Assembly (NCBI GenBank): GCA_027061785.1
Contig: JAMOVA010000017.1
Span: 24,001-62,346 of the forward strand
DNA length: 38,346 bases
Reading direction: 5' to 3'
Source of the DNA: Thermoproteota archaeon
GTDB lineage: Archaea; Korarchaeota; Korarchaeia; Korarchaeales; Korarchaeaceae
Shown: positions 1 through 8,121 of the stretch, in pieces
Position numbering within the stretch: the stretch's first letter is position 1
Layout: every line of letters begins with the position of its first letter
The notes under the pieces: generated by a model
Database searches by the model: none
Seen by the model: only the letters and a program-made list of their open reading frames with translations
What the model was told of the DNA's origin: nothing
Made by a program: the position numbers and the translations under genes

Positions 1-478
1 TGTATACCGGCACATTCTCAGCTAGATCCCTAGCCCTTACCCTGAGAATGACGTGGGGCCCTTTCCTCCTCCTAGCCACCTCCAACGCTCTCTCCTTCGT
101 GAGGGAGAGGTGAACGTATCTCCTACCCATTGGCTTGAGCCCCTCCCTCAGTATCGATCCGAGGGAACTGAGGGTGGTCCCGTGATACAATGTCTCGGGA
201 ACCTCCTCCGGCGGGAGGGGCCTATCGTATGTGACCTGAAAGCTGTGACCGTACCTAGCCCTAACCCTCCCGTTAACTACCTCGAACCTCTCCTCGTCAC
301 TCATTATGACGTCCAAGACCTCCTCCTTAGAGCATTTTTCCCTCATAATTTTAACTACTGAGTCTAGGAGATCATCGAGCGGCACAAACCCCCTCTCATC
401 TGGCGACAGCCCACCTAAGTCCGGTCTATGCCTCAGTAGTAGCGATACTAATTTGCTAATTCTTACTCTCCTCGCCAT
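1..478 (-). CDS. kptA: RNA 2'-phosphotransferase, KptA/Tpt1 family (3' end beyond window)
   Basis: This reading frame begins at ATG 478 on the minus strand and is still open at base 1, so about 159 residues are visible and the C-terminus is missing. The family transfers the splice-junction 2'-phosphate of tRNA to NAD, giving ADP-ribose 1''-2'' cyclic phosphate. Visible family signatures are the N-terminal KLVSLLLRHRPDLGG segment with the RHxP motif, LYHGT followed by ILREGLKPMGRRYVHLS, and a downstream VILRVRA segment that matches the NAD-binding half. In archaea the biological substrate is unclear because tRNA ligation does not leave a 2'-phosphate; other 2'- or 5'-phosphate transfer roles have been proposed for the family. 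No convincing promoter was fixed. The histone gene diverges 190 bases away. Confidence 0.88.
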   Translation of the reverse strand, partial: MARRVRISKLVSLLLRHRPDLGGLSPDERGFVPLDDLLDSVVKIMREKCSKEEVLDVIMSDEERFEVVNGRVRARYGHSFQVTYDRPLPPEEVPETLYHGTTLSSLGSILREGLKPMGRRYVHLSLTKERALEVARRRKGPHVILRVRARDLAENVPVY

Positions 479-638
479 AATTGATAACACCTCTCCATTT
501 ATTCTAGGTGAACTTGTAATTTCCCTACTCCCTAAGATCCCGGATGTTAAATTAAATGGATTCCAATGTTAAGATGATGATGTCGGAGTTATAAGCTATT
601 CTCCCGAGTAGAGCCCTCTCATAGCCTTGAAGGGGAAA

Positions 639-650
639 TTTTTTATTTAA
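639..650 (+). promoter_or_regulatory. TATA box of the histone gene
   Basis: The T-rich TTTTTATTTAA stretch is centred about 25 bases before ATG 669. No Shine-Dalgarno sequence precedes the ATG, so the mRNA is probably leaderless. Confidence 0.7.
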
Positions 651-668
651 CCTGAGATTCCTTATCTT

Positions 669-893
669 ATGCCCAAGACGAGGTATCTACCTTTAGCTCC
701 CATCGGGAGGATAATCCGGGAGGCCGGTGCTGAGAGGGTCAGCGATGCTGCTGTTGAGAGGCTGGAGCACTACATGGAGAAGTTTGCCATGGAAGTGAGC
801 AAGCACGCAGTCAGCCTCGCCAAGCATGCCAATAGGAAGACCGTAACCGGCGACGACATAGAGCTTGCTGTTAGGGCTGTTTGGAAGACATAA
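669..893 (+). CDS. Archaeal histone (HMf-like)
   Basis: This 74-residue protein is a single histone fold that would dimerise and wrap DNA as nucleosome-like filaments. The pattern is that of HMf-type archaeal histones: an LPLAPIGRIIREAGAERVS first helix, a long central helix with SKHAVSLAKHANRKT, and the closing TVTGDDIELAVRAV strand and helix. The length is slightly above the usual 66-69 residues, with only a short N-terminal extension before LPLAPI. It stands alone under its own TATA box, with no Shine-Dalgarno sequence, and is followed by pyrimidine-rich runs that probably end transcription. The presence of a histone argues against Sulfolobales-type crenarchaea. Confidence 0.97.
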   Translation: MPKTRYLPLAPIGRIIREAGAERVSDAAVERLEHYMEKFAMEVSKHAVSLAKHANRKTVTGDDIELAVRAVWKT

Positions 894-900
894 GCTCCCG

Positions 901-933
901 GTCCTTTTTCCGCCCGGACCTTTCCTTTTTCTT
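901..933 (+). terminator. Probable U-tract terminator after the histone gene
   Basis: Two runs of T (CCTTTTTCC and CCTTTTTC) within 35 bases of the histone stop codon resemble archaeal oligo-U termination signals. There is no strong hairpin. Confidence 0.45.
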
Positions 934-1023
934 AATCTCGATTACATCCGAGCCTTCAGCTCGAGGAGGACATACCGTGAAATCTCTTTATTATGGCACT
1001 GGAGGGAAGCGCGGTGAAGTAGG

Positions 1024-2466
1024 GTGTCTTCGATAGAGGGTTTCTTCAACCCGAAATCCATGGTGATCGTGGGGGCGTCGAGAACTCCTGGCAAGATAGG
1101 GTACGAGCTACTCAGGATCATGGTGGAAAACTCTCAAAGGGGGATCTACAGGGGCAAGCTCTACGCAGTTAATCCGAAATCTGATGAAATGATTCTGGGA
1201 GTTCCTACATACAAGTCGGTGCTGGATATACCCGAGACCCCTGACCTGGCCGTTTTAGTCACCCCTGCTAAATATACACCACCGGCCATGGAGGAATGCG
1301 GGAAGAAGGGCATAAAGAACGTTATAGTGATAAGTGGTGGATTCGCCGAGGTCGGAGGTCAGGGAGTAGAGCTTCAGAAGATGCTCGAGGCCATCAAGGA
1401 CAAGTACGGAATGAGAGTCATAGGCCCGAATTGCGTGGGGGTGGTGGTGCCATCCACGGGCGTGGATACCATGTTCCTCCCGGTCGAGAAGGAGTTCTTG
1501 GGTAAGAAGTACATCTCTTCCCCCAGGCCAAAGCCGGGGAACATATCCCTCAGCACCCAGTCAGGTGCCTTCGGGGTCGCATGCTTGGACTACATGCATG
1601 GAGAGGGTATAGGACTGGCTAAGTTCGTGAGCTATGGGAACAAACTCGATGTGGACGAGGTGGATGTGCTGGAGTACCTGAAGGACGACGAGGAGACCAA
1701 GGTCATCCTCATCTACGCAGAATCCATCGATAGAGGGAGGGAGTTCCTCAAGCTAGCCAAGGAGATAACTAAGGAGAAACCCATAGTGGTCTTCAAAGCG
1801 GGAAGGACCAGTGCAGGAGCCAGAGCCGCCAGCTCTCACACTGCAGCGATGGCTGGGAGCGATTCTGTGTACGATGCGGCCTTCAAGCAGGCGGGAGTGA
1901 TAAGAGTGAGGGATATGGAGGAGCTGTTCGATGCCGCCAAGGCCCTCGTGATGCAGCCGCCCGCGAAGGGTGACAGGATAGCCATACTCACCGACGGCGG
2001 CGGGGTTGGAGTGATGGCCGCAGATGAAACGGAAGCACTCGGTCTCAGGCTGTCCGATTTAACTGAGGAGAGTCAGAGGAGGTTCCAAGAGCTCAAGGAA
2101 AGGAGAGTTATACCTCCCATAGCCGCCACGGGTAATCCCGTCGATCTCACGGGAAGCGCGACGGATGAGTCCTTCGTCGAGTCCATGAGGATCCTGTTGG
2201 AGGACGAGAACGTGGATGGGATCGTCGTCCTCGCACTCCATCACGTCCCGGGTGTGACCGCCGAGCTTCCCAGCAAGCTGGCCAGATTAGCCAAGGGTTA
2301 TGATAAACCGGTGGTGGCGATGGATGTGGGTTCATCGCAGTACGCGAGAGAATTCAGGGAGCTCTTTGAGAGGGAGGGTATACCGGCATACCCGGAGTCG
2401 GAGAGAGCGGTGAGGGCCATGAAGGCCCTCGTGGAGTTCGGGAGGGCTAAGAACCTCCCGAGATGA
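1024..2466 (+). CDS. Acyl-CoA synthetase (ADP-forming), alpha subunit
   Basis: This 480-residue protein has an N-terminal CoA-binding Rossmann domain (MVIVGASRTPGKIGYELL, residues 13-30), then IGPNCVG and the succinyl-CoA-synthetase-like ligase domains. His272 in SSHTAAMAGSD is the expected phosphohistidine. Family members make ATP from ADP, phosphate and acetyl- or other acyl-CoA, so the enzyme is typical of peptide- or sugar-fermenting archaea. Only the alpha part is present; the ATP-grasp beta subunit is not fused and not in this window, so it must be encoded elsewhere. Translation starts at GTG 1024, after a GGTGA motif and a TTTATTATGG TATA-like box at about 983-994. Its last 20 bases overlap the convergent CARDB gene. 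Confidence 0.9.
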   Translation: MSSIEGFFNPKSMVIVGASRTPGKIGYELLRIMVENSQRGIYRGKLYAVNPKSDEMILGVPTYKSVLDIPETPDLAVLVTPAKYTPPAMEECGKKGIKNVIVISGGFAEVGGQGVELQKMLEAIKDKYGMRVIGPNCVGVVVPSTGVDTMFLPVEKEFLGKKYISSPRPKPGNISLSTQSGAFGVACLDYMHGEGIGLAKFVSYGNKLDVDEVDVLEYLKDDEETKVILIYAESIDRGREFLKLAKEITKEKPIVVFKAGRTSAGARAASSHTAAMAGSDSVYDAAFKQAGVIRVRDMEELFDAAKALVMQPPAKGDRIAILTDGGGVGVMAADETEALGLRLSDLTEESQRRFQELKERRVIPPIAATGNPVDLTGSATDESFVESMRILLEDENVDGIVVLALHHVPGVTAELPSKLARLAKGYDKPVVAMDVGSSQYAREFRELFEREGIPAYPESERAVRAMKALVEFGRAKNLPR

Positions 2467-4942
2467 ACCTCTTTATCAGTGGGAGGGATGCCAAGATCCC
2501 AACAGCCACGACTGAGAGGGCTATGAGGGTCAGATAGTTTCCTCCCCACCACTTCCCACTCGCGGTCTCCAATTTCACCTCCGTGTGGATCGTCTGGTAG
2601 AGCGAGCGACCGTCCTGCTTCCAAGAGATTTTGATGTCCACTGGCACCTTCTCGGGAGCGTTCTCGTCTATGTCCACCTCCATTATGGCGGATGCGTTCG
2701 ATTTGGGAGGTATCTCTCCCAGAGCTAAGGACGTCGTCCCCACTAAGTAAGGAGTTATAACCTCCAGCACCACATCCTTGGCTGTTACCCTTGCCTCGTT
2801 CTTCAAGACGACAGTCAGTTTCACCCCTCTATCCCCCGGTTTGGGTTTACCCGGTATGGAGAACTTGAGCAGCTTGAACCTCGCCTTCTCATCTATCTGT
2901 ACGGGTATCGTTGTGTTACCCAGCTTGGAGACCAGCACGGCTTCATATCTGCCAGGCTGAGCGTTCTCGTCTACATCGATGAGGAACGTGACATCCACCG
3001 CCTGGTTCGGTGGAAGTGCCGGTATGAGGAATGTGTCGGTTCCTGGGGAGGAGGGCTTCATCACCCCGGGAATAGGTTTGAGGACGACTCTCAGGTCCTT
3101 GGCGACGTAATTACCGACGTTGGTCAGGACGACGATGAGCTTCACATTGGTATCCCCGGGGTAAACGGAAGATGGAGCTGTGGACACGTGCGCGACCTCT
3201 ATCTGGGGCTTTCCCACGGCTCTCACGCCGAATGAGAGCAGGTCGTTATGGGTCACCCCGGCCTCGTCCTCGTAACTCGCGTGGACCAGAAACTGGACTG
3301 CTCCGTAGGCTTGAGGTGATAGGTACACGGAGAATTCCCTGATGACCGATTCTCCCGGATCGAGTTGTTCCACGTAAGCGTGATCCTCACCCACTATGGC
3401 ACCCAACTCCGGGGAAGGAAGGGCCAGCTTGATTACCAGGTTCCGAGCCACACCTCCCTCGTTAATCACCTTCAATCGGATGCTGTTGACCTCATCCACC
3501 ACCAGCTCCGTATCCAGTGGAGAGACGGAGATCAGCGGGGTGTCCGGGCTCTCGGTTATGAAGGAGAGGGGTATCACCTGCTCCCTAGACCTGTCGTGCT
3601 CATCGAAGTAGGAGATTTGGAGGGTCATCGCCAAGCTTCCATAGCTCACATTTGGAGCTGATACCAATATGGTCATCCTGGCCCCCTGTCCCGGCTCCAA
3701 GTCACCCACCTCGACTCCACTCGGGGACAGGAGCGCCAAGTCCTTGGAGGGAACGAAGTTCACCCTGACGGACTTAGCCGTCTCCTGCCCCTCGTTCCTC
3801 AGGACTATATCCACCATGTCCTGACCTCCGGGCGTGAGTACCTTCCTGTCCGTGTAGGCCACGAGGTAGGGTCCCGGGATCGTTTCCACGTAGAGGCCCA
3901 GGGTCGCGGTGTTAGTGTGGCGCTCGGATCCGGAGTCGAACCAATCTACCGTGGTCGGTAGCTGCAGTGGCCCCCTGATGGCCGGATCCACGAACAGGTC
4001 TATGGGGACGCACACCACCTTCCCCGAGGATATGTTACCAATATCCACCTTGTTAGATCCGCGTACAGCTGTATTTGGAGGTGGCTGTACGGTTAACGTG
4101 GCTCTAAAGGCATCCTCTCCCTTATTCTCGATGAAAAGGTAGATTCTGTTGACCTTACCCGGCTCCAAGGTCGTAGTGTTCGTGGTCACGAGCAGGCCGC
4201 GGGGCGGCATCTCTGAAATGGCCACATTCTGAGTGCATGTGTACTGACCCCCAGCTCCCACCTGGGATTCCCAAGTGACCGTCACCGTCAGGGTCACGGC
4301 CTCGTCAGCGGCATCGCCGACGTATATGGTGACGGGAAACGTCTTGCTCTCGCCAGGATCGATGATCCCGGCCTCCACCGGGGAGGAAACCTGGACATTG
4401 GGTGATGCGGGATTTATCACGGCTCTGACCCTCCTAGCGACACCATCGCCGTAATTGGAGAGAGTGAGTTGGGCGGTGGCTGGCCTGCCGGGCTTGGCGG
4501 TGGCGGATAGGGAGCACCTCACCTGGGGGGTACCGTGAATCGTCACGTAGAGATCGAACGTCTCCGTCTCGGGGGTGCCATCGGCTGTGAAGCTTACCTC
4601 CAAGGTCGCCTTGTAGTGAGACGCGTCCGCGTTCGTCGGAACGAATATCCCGAAGTCCATGGCCAGTACCTGCCCCTCGAAGAGGGAACCGGGATAGGAG
4701 AAGGTTCCGGAGTAATCGGATCCCGCCAAGTCGTGGACGGTCAGGGTGGCGGAGATCCCGCTTATAGATCCGGAGTAGAGGCTTTTCAGCTCCACGGTAA
4801 AGGTGTTGGTCGTTCCTAATACCAGGAAACCGCTCCAGTACGAGTCTTCGACTTTCAGGTAGGGGGTGCCGCTCACCCCAATCGGGGGGATAGATAGCAG
4901 TACGAGGATAATCGGGACGATCGGTGTGATCCTCCTCATCAC
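2447..4942 (-). CDS. Large exported CARDB/NEW3-repeat protein (COG1361-like), membrane anchored
   Basis: This 831-residue protein has an N-terminal signal peptide (MMRRITPIVPIILVLLSIP) and ends in one membrane helix (about residues 803-825) with a short basic tail. It should therefore sit outside the cell, anchored at its C-terminus. The body is a chain of about six or seven beta-sandwich repeats with recurring patterns such as LEPGKVNRIYLFIENKGED and NVGNYVAKDLRVVL. These are typical of CARDB/NEW3 (alpha-galactosidase NEW3) domains in archaeal S-layer-like COG1361 proteins. The start overlaps the stop of the ABC-2 permease by four bases, so it is the third gene of an exporter operon. Its role is unknown: it could be a periplasmic adaptor of the exporter, an adhesin or an envelope scaffold. 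Confidence 0.85.
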   Translation of the reverse strand: MMRRITPIVPIILVLLSIPPIGVSGTPYLKVEDSYWSGFLVLGTTNTFTVELKSLYSGSISGISATLTVHDLAGSDYSGTFSYPGSLFEGQVLAMDFGIFVPTNADASHYKATLEVSFTADGTPETETFDLYVTIHGTPQVRCSLSATAKPGRPATAQLTLSNYGDGVARRVRAVINPASPNVQVSSPVEAGIIDPGESKTFPVTIYVGDAADEAVTLTVTVTWESQVGAGGQYTCTQNVAISEMPPRGLLVTTNTTTLEPGKVNRIYLFIENKGEDAFRATLTVQPPPNTAVRGSNKVDIGNISSGKVVCVPIDLFVDPAIRGPLQLPTTVDWFDSGSERHTNTATLGLYVETIPGPYLVAYTDRKVLTPGGQDMVDIVLRNEGQETAKSVRVNFVPSKDLALLSPSGVEVGDLEPGQGARMTILVSAPNVSYGSLAMTLQISYFDEHDRSREQVIPLSFITESPDTPLISVSPLDTELVVDEVNSIRLKVINEGGVARNLVIKLALPSPELGAIVGEDHAYVEQLDPGESVIREFSVYLSPQAYGAVQFLVHASYEDEAGVTHNDLLSFGVRAVGKPQIEVAHVSTAPSSVYPGDTNVKLIVVLTNVGNYVAKDLRVVLKPIPGVMKPSSPGTDTFLIPALPPNQAVDVTFLIDVDENAQPGRYEAVLVSKLGNTTIPVQIDEKARFKLLKFSIPGKPKPGDRGVKLTVVLKNEARVTAKDVVLEVITPYLVGTTSLALGEIPPKSNASAIMEVDIDENAPEKVPVDIKISWKQDGRSLYQTIHTEVKLETASGKWWGGNYLTLIALSVVAVGILASLPLIKRFISGGS

Positions 4943-6072
4943 GTCACCTCCATCCTCAGGAATCTCAGGGAGAGGGCGAGGAAAGCGAACGTGAACATGC
5001 TAATCACCGTCAGCTGATCTAGGACCATGAGATAGCTCCATCCTTTAAGAGAAACGTTCCTAAAAGCCGTCACGAAGTAATACATGGGAACGAAGGACGC
5101 GATCAGCTTGGCCTCAGAGCTGAGGACATCAACAGGGATCAGCACGCCACTGAAGAGCATGAATATTATGAATGAGAATATGCTCGCCTGATACGCCTGA
5201 AGCTGATTCCTAGAGAAGACCGATATCAGCAGGCCCAAGCTCAGCGAGTTCAGGAGGAACACTGTGGACACGATAGTCATATCCAGGAAGGTGCCCTTAA
5301 GCTTCACATCGAAGAGCAGGATCGCGGTGAAGAGGCTCAGTATGGCATCCGATATGGTCGCGAAGAAGTATGCGGTCAGCTTACCGAATATTATGTCGAA
5401 GACGCTCACCGGTGTCATTATAAACTGCTCGAATGTCCCCTTCTCCCTTTCCCTGCAGATGGAGACTGATATCAGGCTGGTTGGGACCATCTGTAGTATC
5501 ATCGCCATGAGCGTGGGGATGAAGCTCTCTATCTTCTTGATCTTGGGACCGTACACGGTGTAGAACATTGGGGTTATGGCGAATGTGCCGAACTGGGAGG
5601 CGGCCCACTCCTGAAACTGCTGGGTGACCACTCCGACTGCCTGCATTATCATCTGAGCCACGGTCGGATTGCTGGCATCGTAGTACAGCTCTACCCGGGT
5701 GGGCCTTCCCCTCATCAGATCTTCAGTGAAGGTTTCTGGGATTATCAGGCTCGCGTAAACCTTTCCAGAGTACACGGAGGAGAAGCCCTGCCCCTTAGAC
5801 TTGTAAATGGCCTTTATCTCGAACATCTTGGAATTCCTGAGCTCCTGTATGAACTTGAAGGCCCCGTCCCCTCCATCTAAGTCCACGACTGTTATCGGAT
5901 ACTTCCCGGCGCCTTTCCCGCCGTACCCATATCCGAAGAGGATGGTCACGGTTATGGGCATCAGGAGGACCATGAGGATAGTCTTCGGATCCCTTACAAG
6001 CTGTCTTATCTCCTTGTCAACTATGGGTATTATCCTGAGGCCCTTCCTTATGCCCTCCTCCAGCTCTATCAT
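4939..6072 (-). CDS. ABC-2 type transporter permease
   Basis: This 377-residue membrane protein belongs to the ABC-2 family, whose members export drugs, polysaccharides or other molecules. It has an N-terminal helix (about residues 32-50), a long extracytoplasmic region to about residue 175, and then five hydrophobic segments. It includes the conserved stretch SICREREKGTFEQFIMTPVSV, which resembles the REKGTLEQL signature of the YhhJ/NatB type. It overlaps the upstream ATPase gene by four bases and the downstream CARDB gene by four bases, so the three are translationally coupled. The substrate cannot be told from the sequence. Confidence 0.92.
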   Translation of the reverse strand: MIELEEGIRKGLRIIPIVDKEIRQLVRDPKTILMVLLMPITVTILFGYGYGGKGAGKYPITVVDLDGGDGAFKFIQELRNSKMFEIKAIYKSKGQGFSSVYSGKVYASLIIPETFTEDLMRGRPTRVELYYDASNPTVAQMIMQAVGVVTQQFQEWAASQFGTFAITPMFYTVYGPKIKKIESFIPTLMAMILQMVPTSLISVSICREREKGTFEQFIMTPVSVFDIIFGKLTAYFFATISDAILSLFTAILLFDVKLKGTFLDMTIVSTVFLLNSLSLGLLISVFSRNQLQAYQASIFSFIIFMLFSGVLIPVDVLSSEAKLIASFVPMYYFVTAFRNVSLKGWSYLMVLDQLTVISMFTFAFLALSLRFLRMEVT

Positions 6073-7016
6073 TCGGATTCACCCATGAACCTGATGAACG
6101 CCTCCTCCAAGCTCACGTGCACCGGCGATGCCACCAGTATCTTCGCCCCGAGCTCTTCAGCCCTCTTCACGATCCTAGGGAGGTCCCTTCCCGCGTCCTC
6201 CACCACCAGCAGGTACCTCTCGCTCGAGTCCTCCAAGACGGACTTGACCCCGGGAAGGGCAGCCGGATCCAGATCACCTTCAAAGACGATTTCCACGAGA
6301 TCCCCTCCTAACGCCTTCCTCTTTATCTCTCTAGGAGTACCTTCCGCGATTATCCTGCCCCTGTTCATTAGCGCCAGCCTGTCGCAGTTCTCCGCCTCGT
6401 CCATGTAGTGGGTGGTGACGAGTATCGTCTTGCCCTCCCTATTCAGCTCCCTGAAGTGCTCCCAGAACTTTCGCCTGAGGGGAGGGTCAACTCCAGCAGT
6501 GGGCTCGTCCAGTATCAGGAGGGCTGGGTCATGTACGAGTGCTGTGGCAAGCGCCAGCCTCTGCTTCATTCCACCGCTGAGCTTCCCGGCGAGCCTCCTC
6601 CTGAATTCCCAAAGGTAGAACCTCTCCAGCAGTTCCTTGACTCTCTCCTTGAGTAGAGATCCGGTCAACCCTTGGAGACGACCATACAGCCTTATGTTCT
6701 CCTCCACCGTGAGATCCTCGTACAGGCTGAACTTCTGGGGCATGTATCCTATGTACTTGAGGACCTTCTTCCTCTCCCTGGCCACATCTATGCCGAAGAC
6801 CTTCACGTATCCTTCTGACGGTTTTATGACGCCGGTGATCATCCTTATAGTCGTGGTCTTTCCGGCCCCGTTCGGTCCCAAGAGGCCGAAGTTCTCCCCT
6901 CGCCTTATCTCCAAGTTTATGTGATCGACAGCGATGAATTTGCCGAATCTCTTGGTTAGGTTCCTCGCTTCCACTGCCAGCTCTGGCTGCTCCTCCAACC
7001 TCTGGGCCTCAAGCAT
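6069..7016 (-). CDS. ABC transporter ATP-binding protein
   Basis: This 315-residue ATPase energises the ABC-2 permease that follows it. Walker A is GPNGAGKTTT (about residues 47-56), the Q-loop lies near MPQKFSLYED, the signature is LSGGMKQR (145-152), Walker B is LLILDEP (165-171), and the switch histidine is His202 in TTHYMDEAE. The C-terminal 80 residues form the small regulatory domain seen in DrrA/CcmA-type ATPases. It is the first gene of a three-gene operon. A TATA box (reverse complement of GTATAAAATTAC at 7040-7051) lies about 28 bases before ATG 7016, so the mRNA is probably leaderless. Confidence 0.95.
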   Translation of the reverse strand: MLEAQRLEEQPELAVEARNLTKRFGKFIAVDHINLEIRRGENFGLLGPNGAGKTTTIRMITGVIKPSEGYVKVFGIDVARERKKVLKYIGYMPQKFSLYEDLTVEENIRLYGRLQGLTGSLLKERVKELLERFYLWEFRRRLAGKLSGGMKQRLALATALVHDPALLILDEPTAGVDPPLRRKFWEHFRELNREGKTILVTTHYMDEAENCDRLALMNRGRIIAEGTPREIKRKALGGDLVEIVFEGDLDPAALPGVKSVLEDSSERYLLVVEDAGRDLPRIVKRAEELGAKILVASPVHVSLEEAFIRFMGESE

Positions 7017-7039
7017 TGAGGGTCATCTGCCCTTCACAG

Positions 7040-7122
7040 GTATAAAATTACATAATTTGAAATAACTCTTAGCGGTCGGTGAGTGGTCACTCGGTGGTCA
7101 CAGATTTGCAATCACCTTATAG
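7040..7122. promoter_or_regulatory. Divergent promoter region with direct-repeat operator
   Basis: The TATA box for the minus-strand ABC operon is at 7040-7051 and one for the plus-strand operon is at about 7114-7122 (CCTTATAGG). Between them the octamer GTGGTCAC occurs at 7083-7090 and 7094-7101, 11 bases apart. This overlaps a GAGTG-GT-CACTC near-palindrome at 7081-7092. It looks like a regulator site on one face of the helix. Confidence 0.5.
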
Positions 7123-7149
7123 GTCGTGATCAGGAGTAAGGGTCAGTGA

Positions 7150-7482
7150 TTGAGAATGGATGAAGATAGAGATAAGGAGGTTGTTAAAAGGAGGAAGGAA
7201 CTCTCGGTTGATGAGGATGTGGAGGAGCTCAGGGAGATATTCTCGGTCCTCAGGAGCGAGGTTCCCGGCCTGTTAAAGGGCCTGATCGAACCCCTTAAGG
7301 AGATAATGGACCTCACCTACAACCCTGAGAGGGCGAGGGAGAGGGCAAAGGCCATAGCTTCCTTCTACAAGGAGCTCGTGGATCAGGGTATACCAGAGGA
7401 TCTGGCCCTCAAGCTCACCAAGGAGCACTTCATCAACCCGATGTCCGTGCTCAAGTCCGTCATGAAAGGGGAAGAGGATTGA
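7150..7482 (+). CDS. Conserved hypothetical acidic helical protein
   Basis: This 110-residue protein is highly charged and predicted to be mostly helical, with no membrane segment and no cysteine cluster. I do not recognise a named family. The C-terminal half (about residues 66-105) reads as two helices around the phrase DQGIPEDLALKLTKEHF. That is similar in style to the GLSEEVCQELLE phrase of the next protein, so the two may be distantly related or interacting modules. The start is TTG 7150 or ATG 7156, with a TATA box about 30 bases upstream. Its stop overlaps the start of the next gene, making it the first gene of a three-gene operon that ends with a winged-helix protein. Confidence 0.7.
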   Translation: MRMDEDRDKEVVKRRKELSVDEDVEELREIFSVLRSEVPGLLKGLIEPLKEIMDLTYNPERARERAKAIASFYKELVDQGIPEDLALKLTKEHFINPMSVLKSVMKGEED

Positions 7483-7736
7483 GGCGCCTCAGGGCCGCGA
7501 TAGAGCTTCTATTGCTGATAGGATCGCTGTCGCCGCCGGCCCTGAGGGCCCTCTACCTCTTGGGAACCTACAAGGTAAAGAAGAGCCTAGCTAGGAGATC
7601 AGCGCTGAAAGAGCTCAGGTCATCGGGTCTCAGCGAGGAGGTGTGTCAGGAGCTCTTGGAGGTGGTGGTCCCCGACATAGGAGGAGTTGTAGAATGGGGG
7701 AACTCGATGAGATCAAAGAGCTGCTGTTCAAGATAA
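7479..7736 (+). CDS. Small hypothetical protein with N-terminal hydrophobic helix
   Basis: This 85-residue basic protein begins at TTG 7479, in a TTGA overlap with the preceding stop. Residues 7-27 (AIELLLLIGSLSPPALRALYL) form a hydrophobic segment that could be membrane-associated. It is followed by a basic helix and the phrase LKELRSSGLSEEVCQELLE, a pattern that recurs in small archaeal proteins of unknown role. Its last 43 bases lie inside the next coding region in another frame, so the final 14 residues are of doubtful functional value. It is retained because the start coupling and amino-acid pattern look genuine. Confidence 0.6.
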   Translation: MRRLRAAIELLLLIGSLSPPALRALYLLGTYKVKKSLARRSALKELRSSGLSEEVCQELLEVVVPDIGGVVEWGNSMRSKSCCSR

Positions 7737-8098
7737 TAGAGCGGCTCGACAGGCTCGAGAGCAGGATGGAGTCCGCGGAGGCCGATCTGAGGAGCTTGGA
7801 GATGTACAAGTCGCTCCTGAGGGCTTACGCCTCGATACTTGGAAGCGTCGCGAAGGTGGAGAGGATGGCCCAGCTGGTGACGGGAGATATAGATAGGAGC
7901 ATAATCAGGGCCCTCGCCACGAAGGGGCCGCTCAACATATCCCAGCTTACGGAGGAGGTCAGGAAGCTCAGGGGATCGGCCTCCAGGAGGATAATATCGG
8001 AGAGATTGAGGGCTCTCGAGGAGAAGGGATTCGTGGAGAGGGTGAACGGGAGGGGGAAGGTCTACAGGGTCAAGCCCGATATCGAGATCAACGATTAA
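7694..8098 (+). CDS. Winged-helix transcription regulator with N-terminal coiled coil
   Basis: This 134-residue protein begins at ATG 7694, nine bases after an AGGAGG ribosome-binding site; a longer open frame upstream has no such site. Residues 1-40 (ELDEIKELLFKIIERLDRLE onward) are a heptad-rich coiled coil likely to dimerise the protein. Residues 75-130 form a winged helix: IIRALATKGPLNISQLTEEV, then SRRIISERLRALEEKGFVER, and a wing around GRGKVYRVKP. It closes the operon that starts at 7150 and could autoregulate through the GTGGTCAC direct repeats upstream. Confidence 0.85.
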   Translation: MGELDEIKELLFKIIERLDRLESRMESAEADLRSLEMYKSLLRAYASILGSVAKVERMAQLVTGDIDRSIIRALATKGPLNISQLTEEVRKLRGSASRRIISERLRALEEKGFVERVNGRGKVYRVKPDIEIND

Positions 8099-8121
8099 TT
8101 TCCTCCGCGTGACTCTTATTT

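Noticed and set aside
53-572. Two plus-strand open frames of 102 and 88 codons at the window start
   Set aside because: They lie opposite a clear KptA/Tpt1 coding region on the minus strand and show no family pattern or ribosome-binding site.
561-600. ATGATGATG run before the histone gene as a C/D box RNA
   Set aside because: No CTGA box at suitable spacing and no terminal stem.
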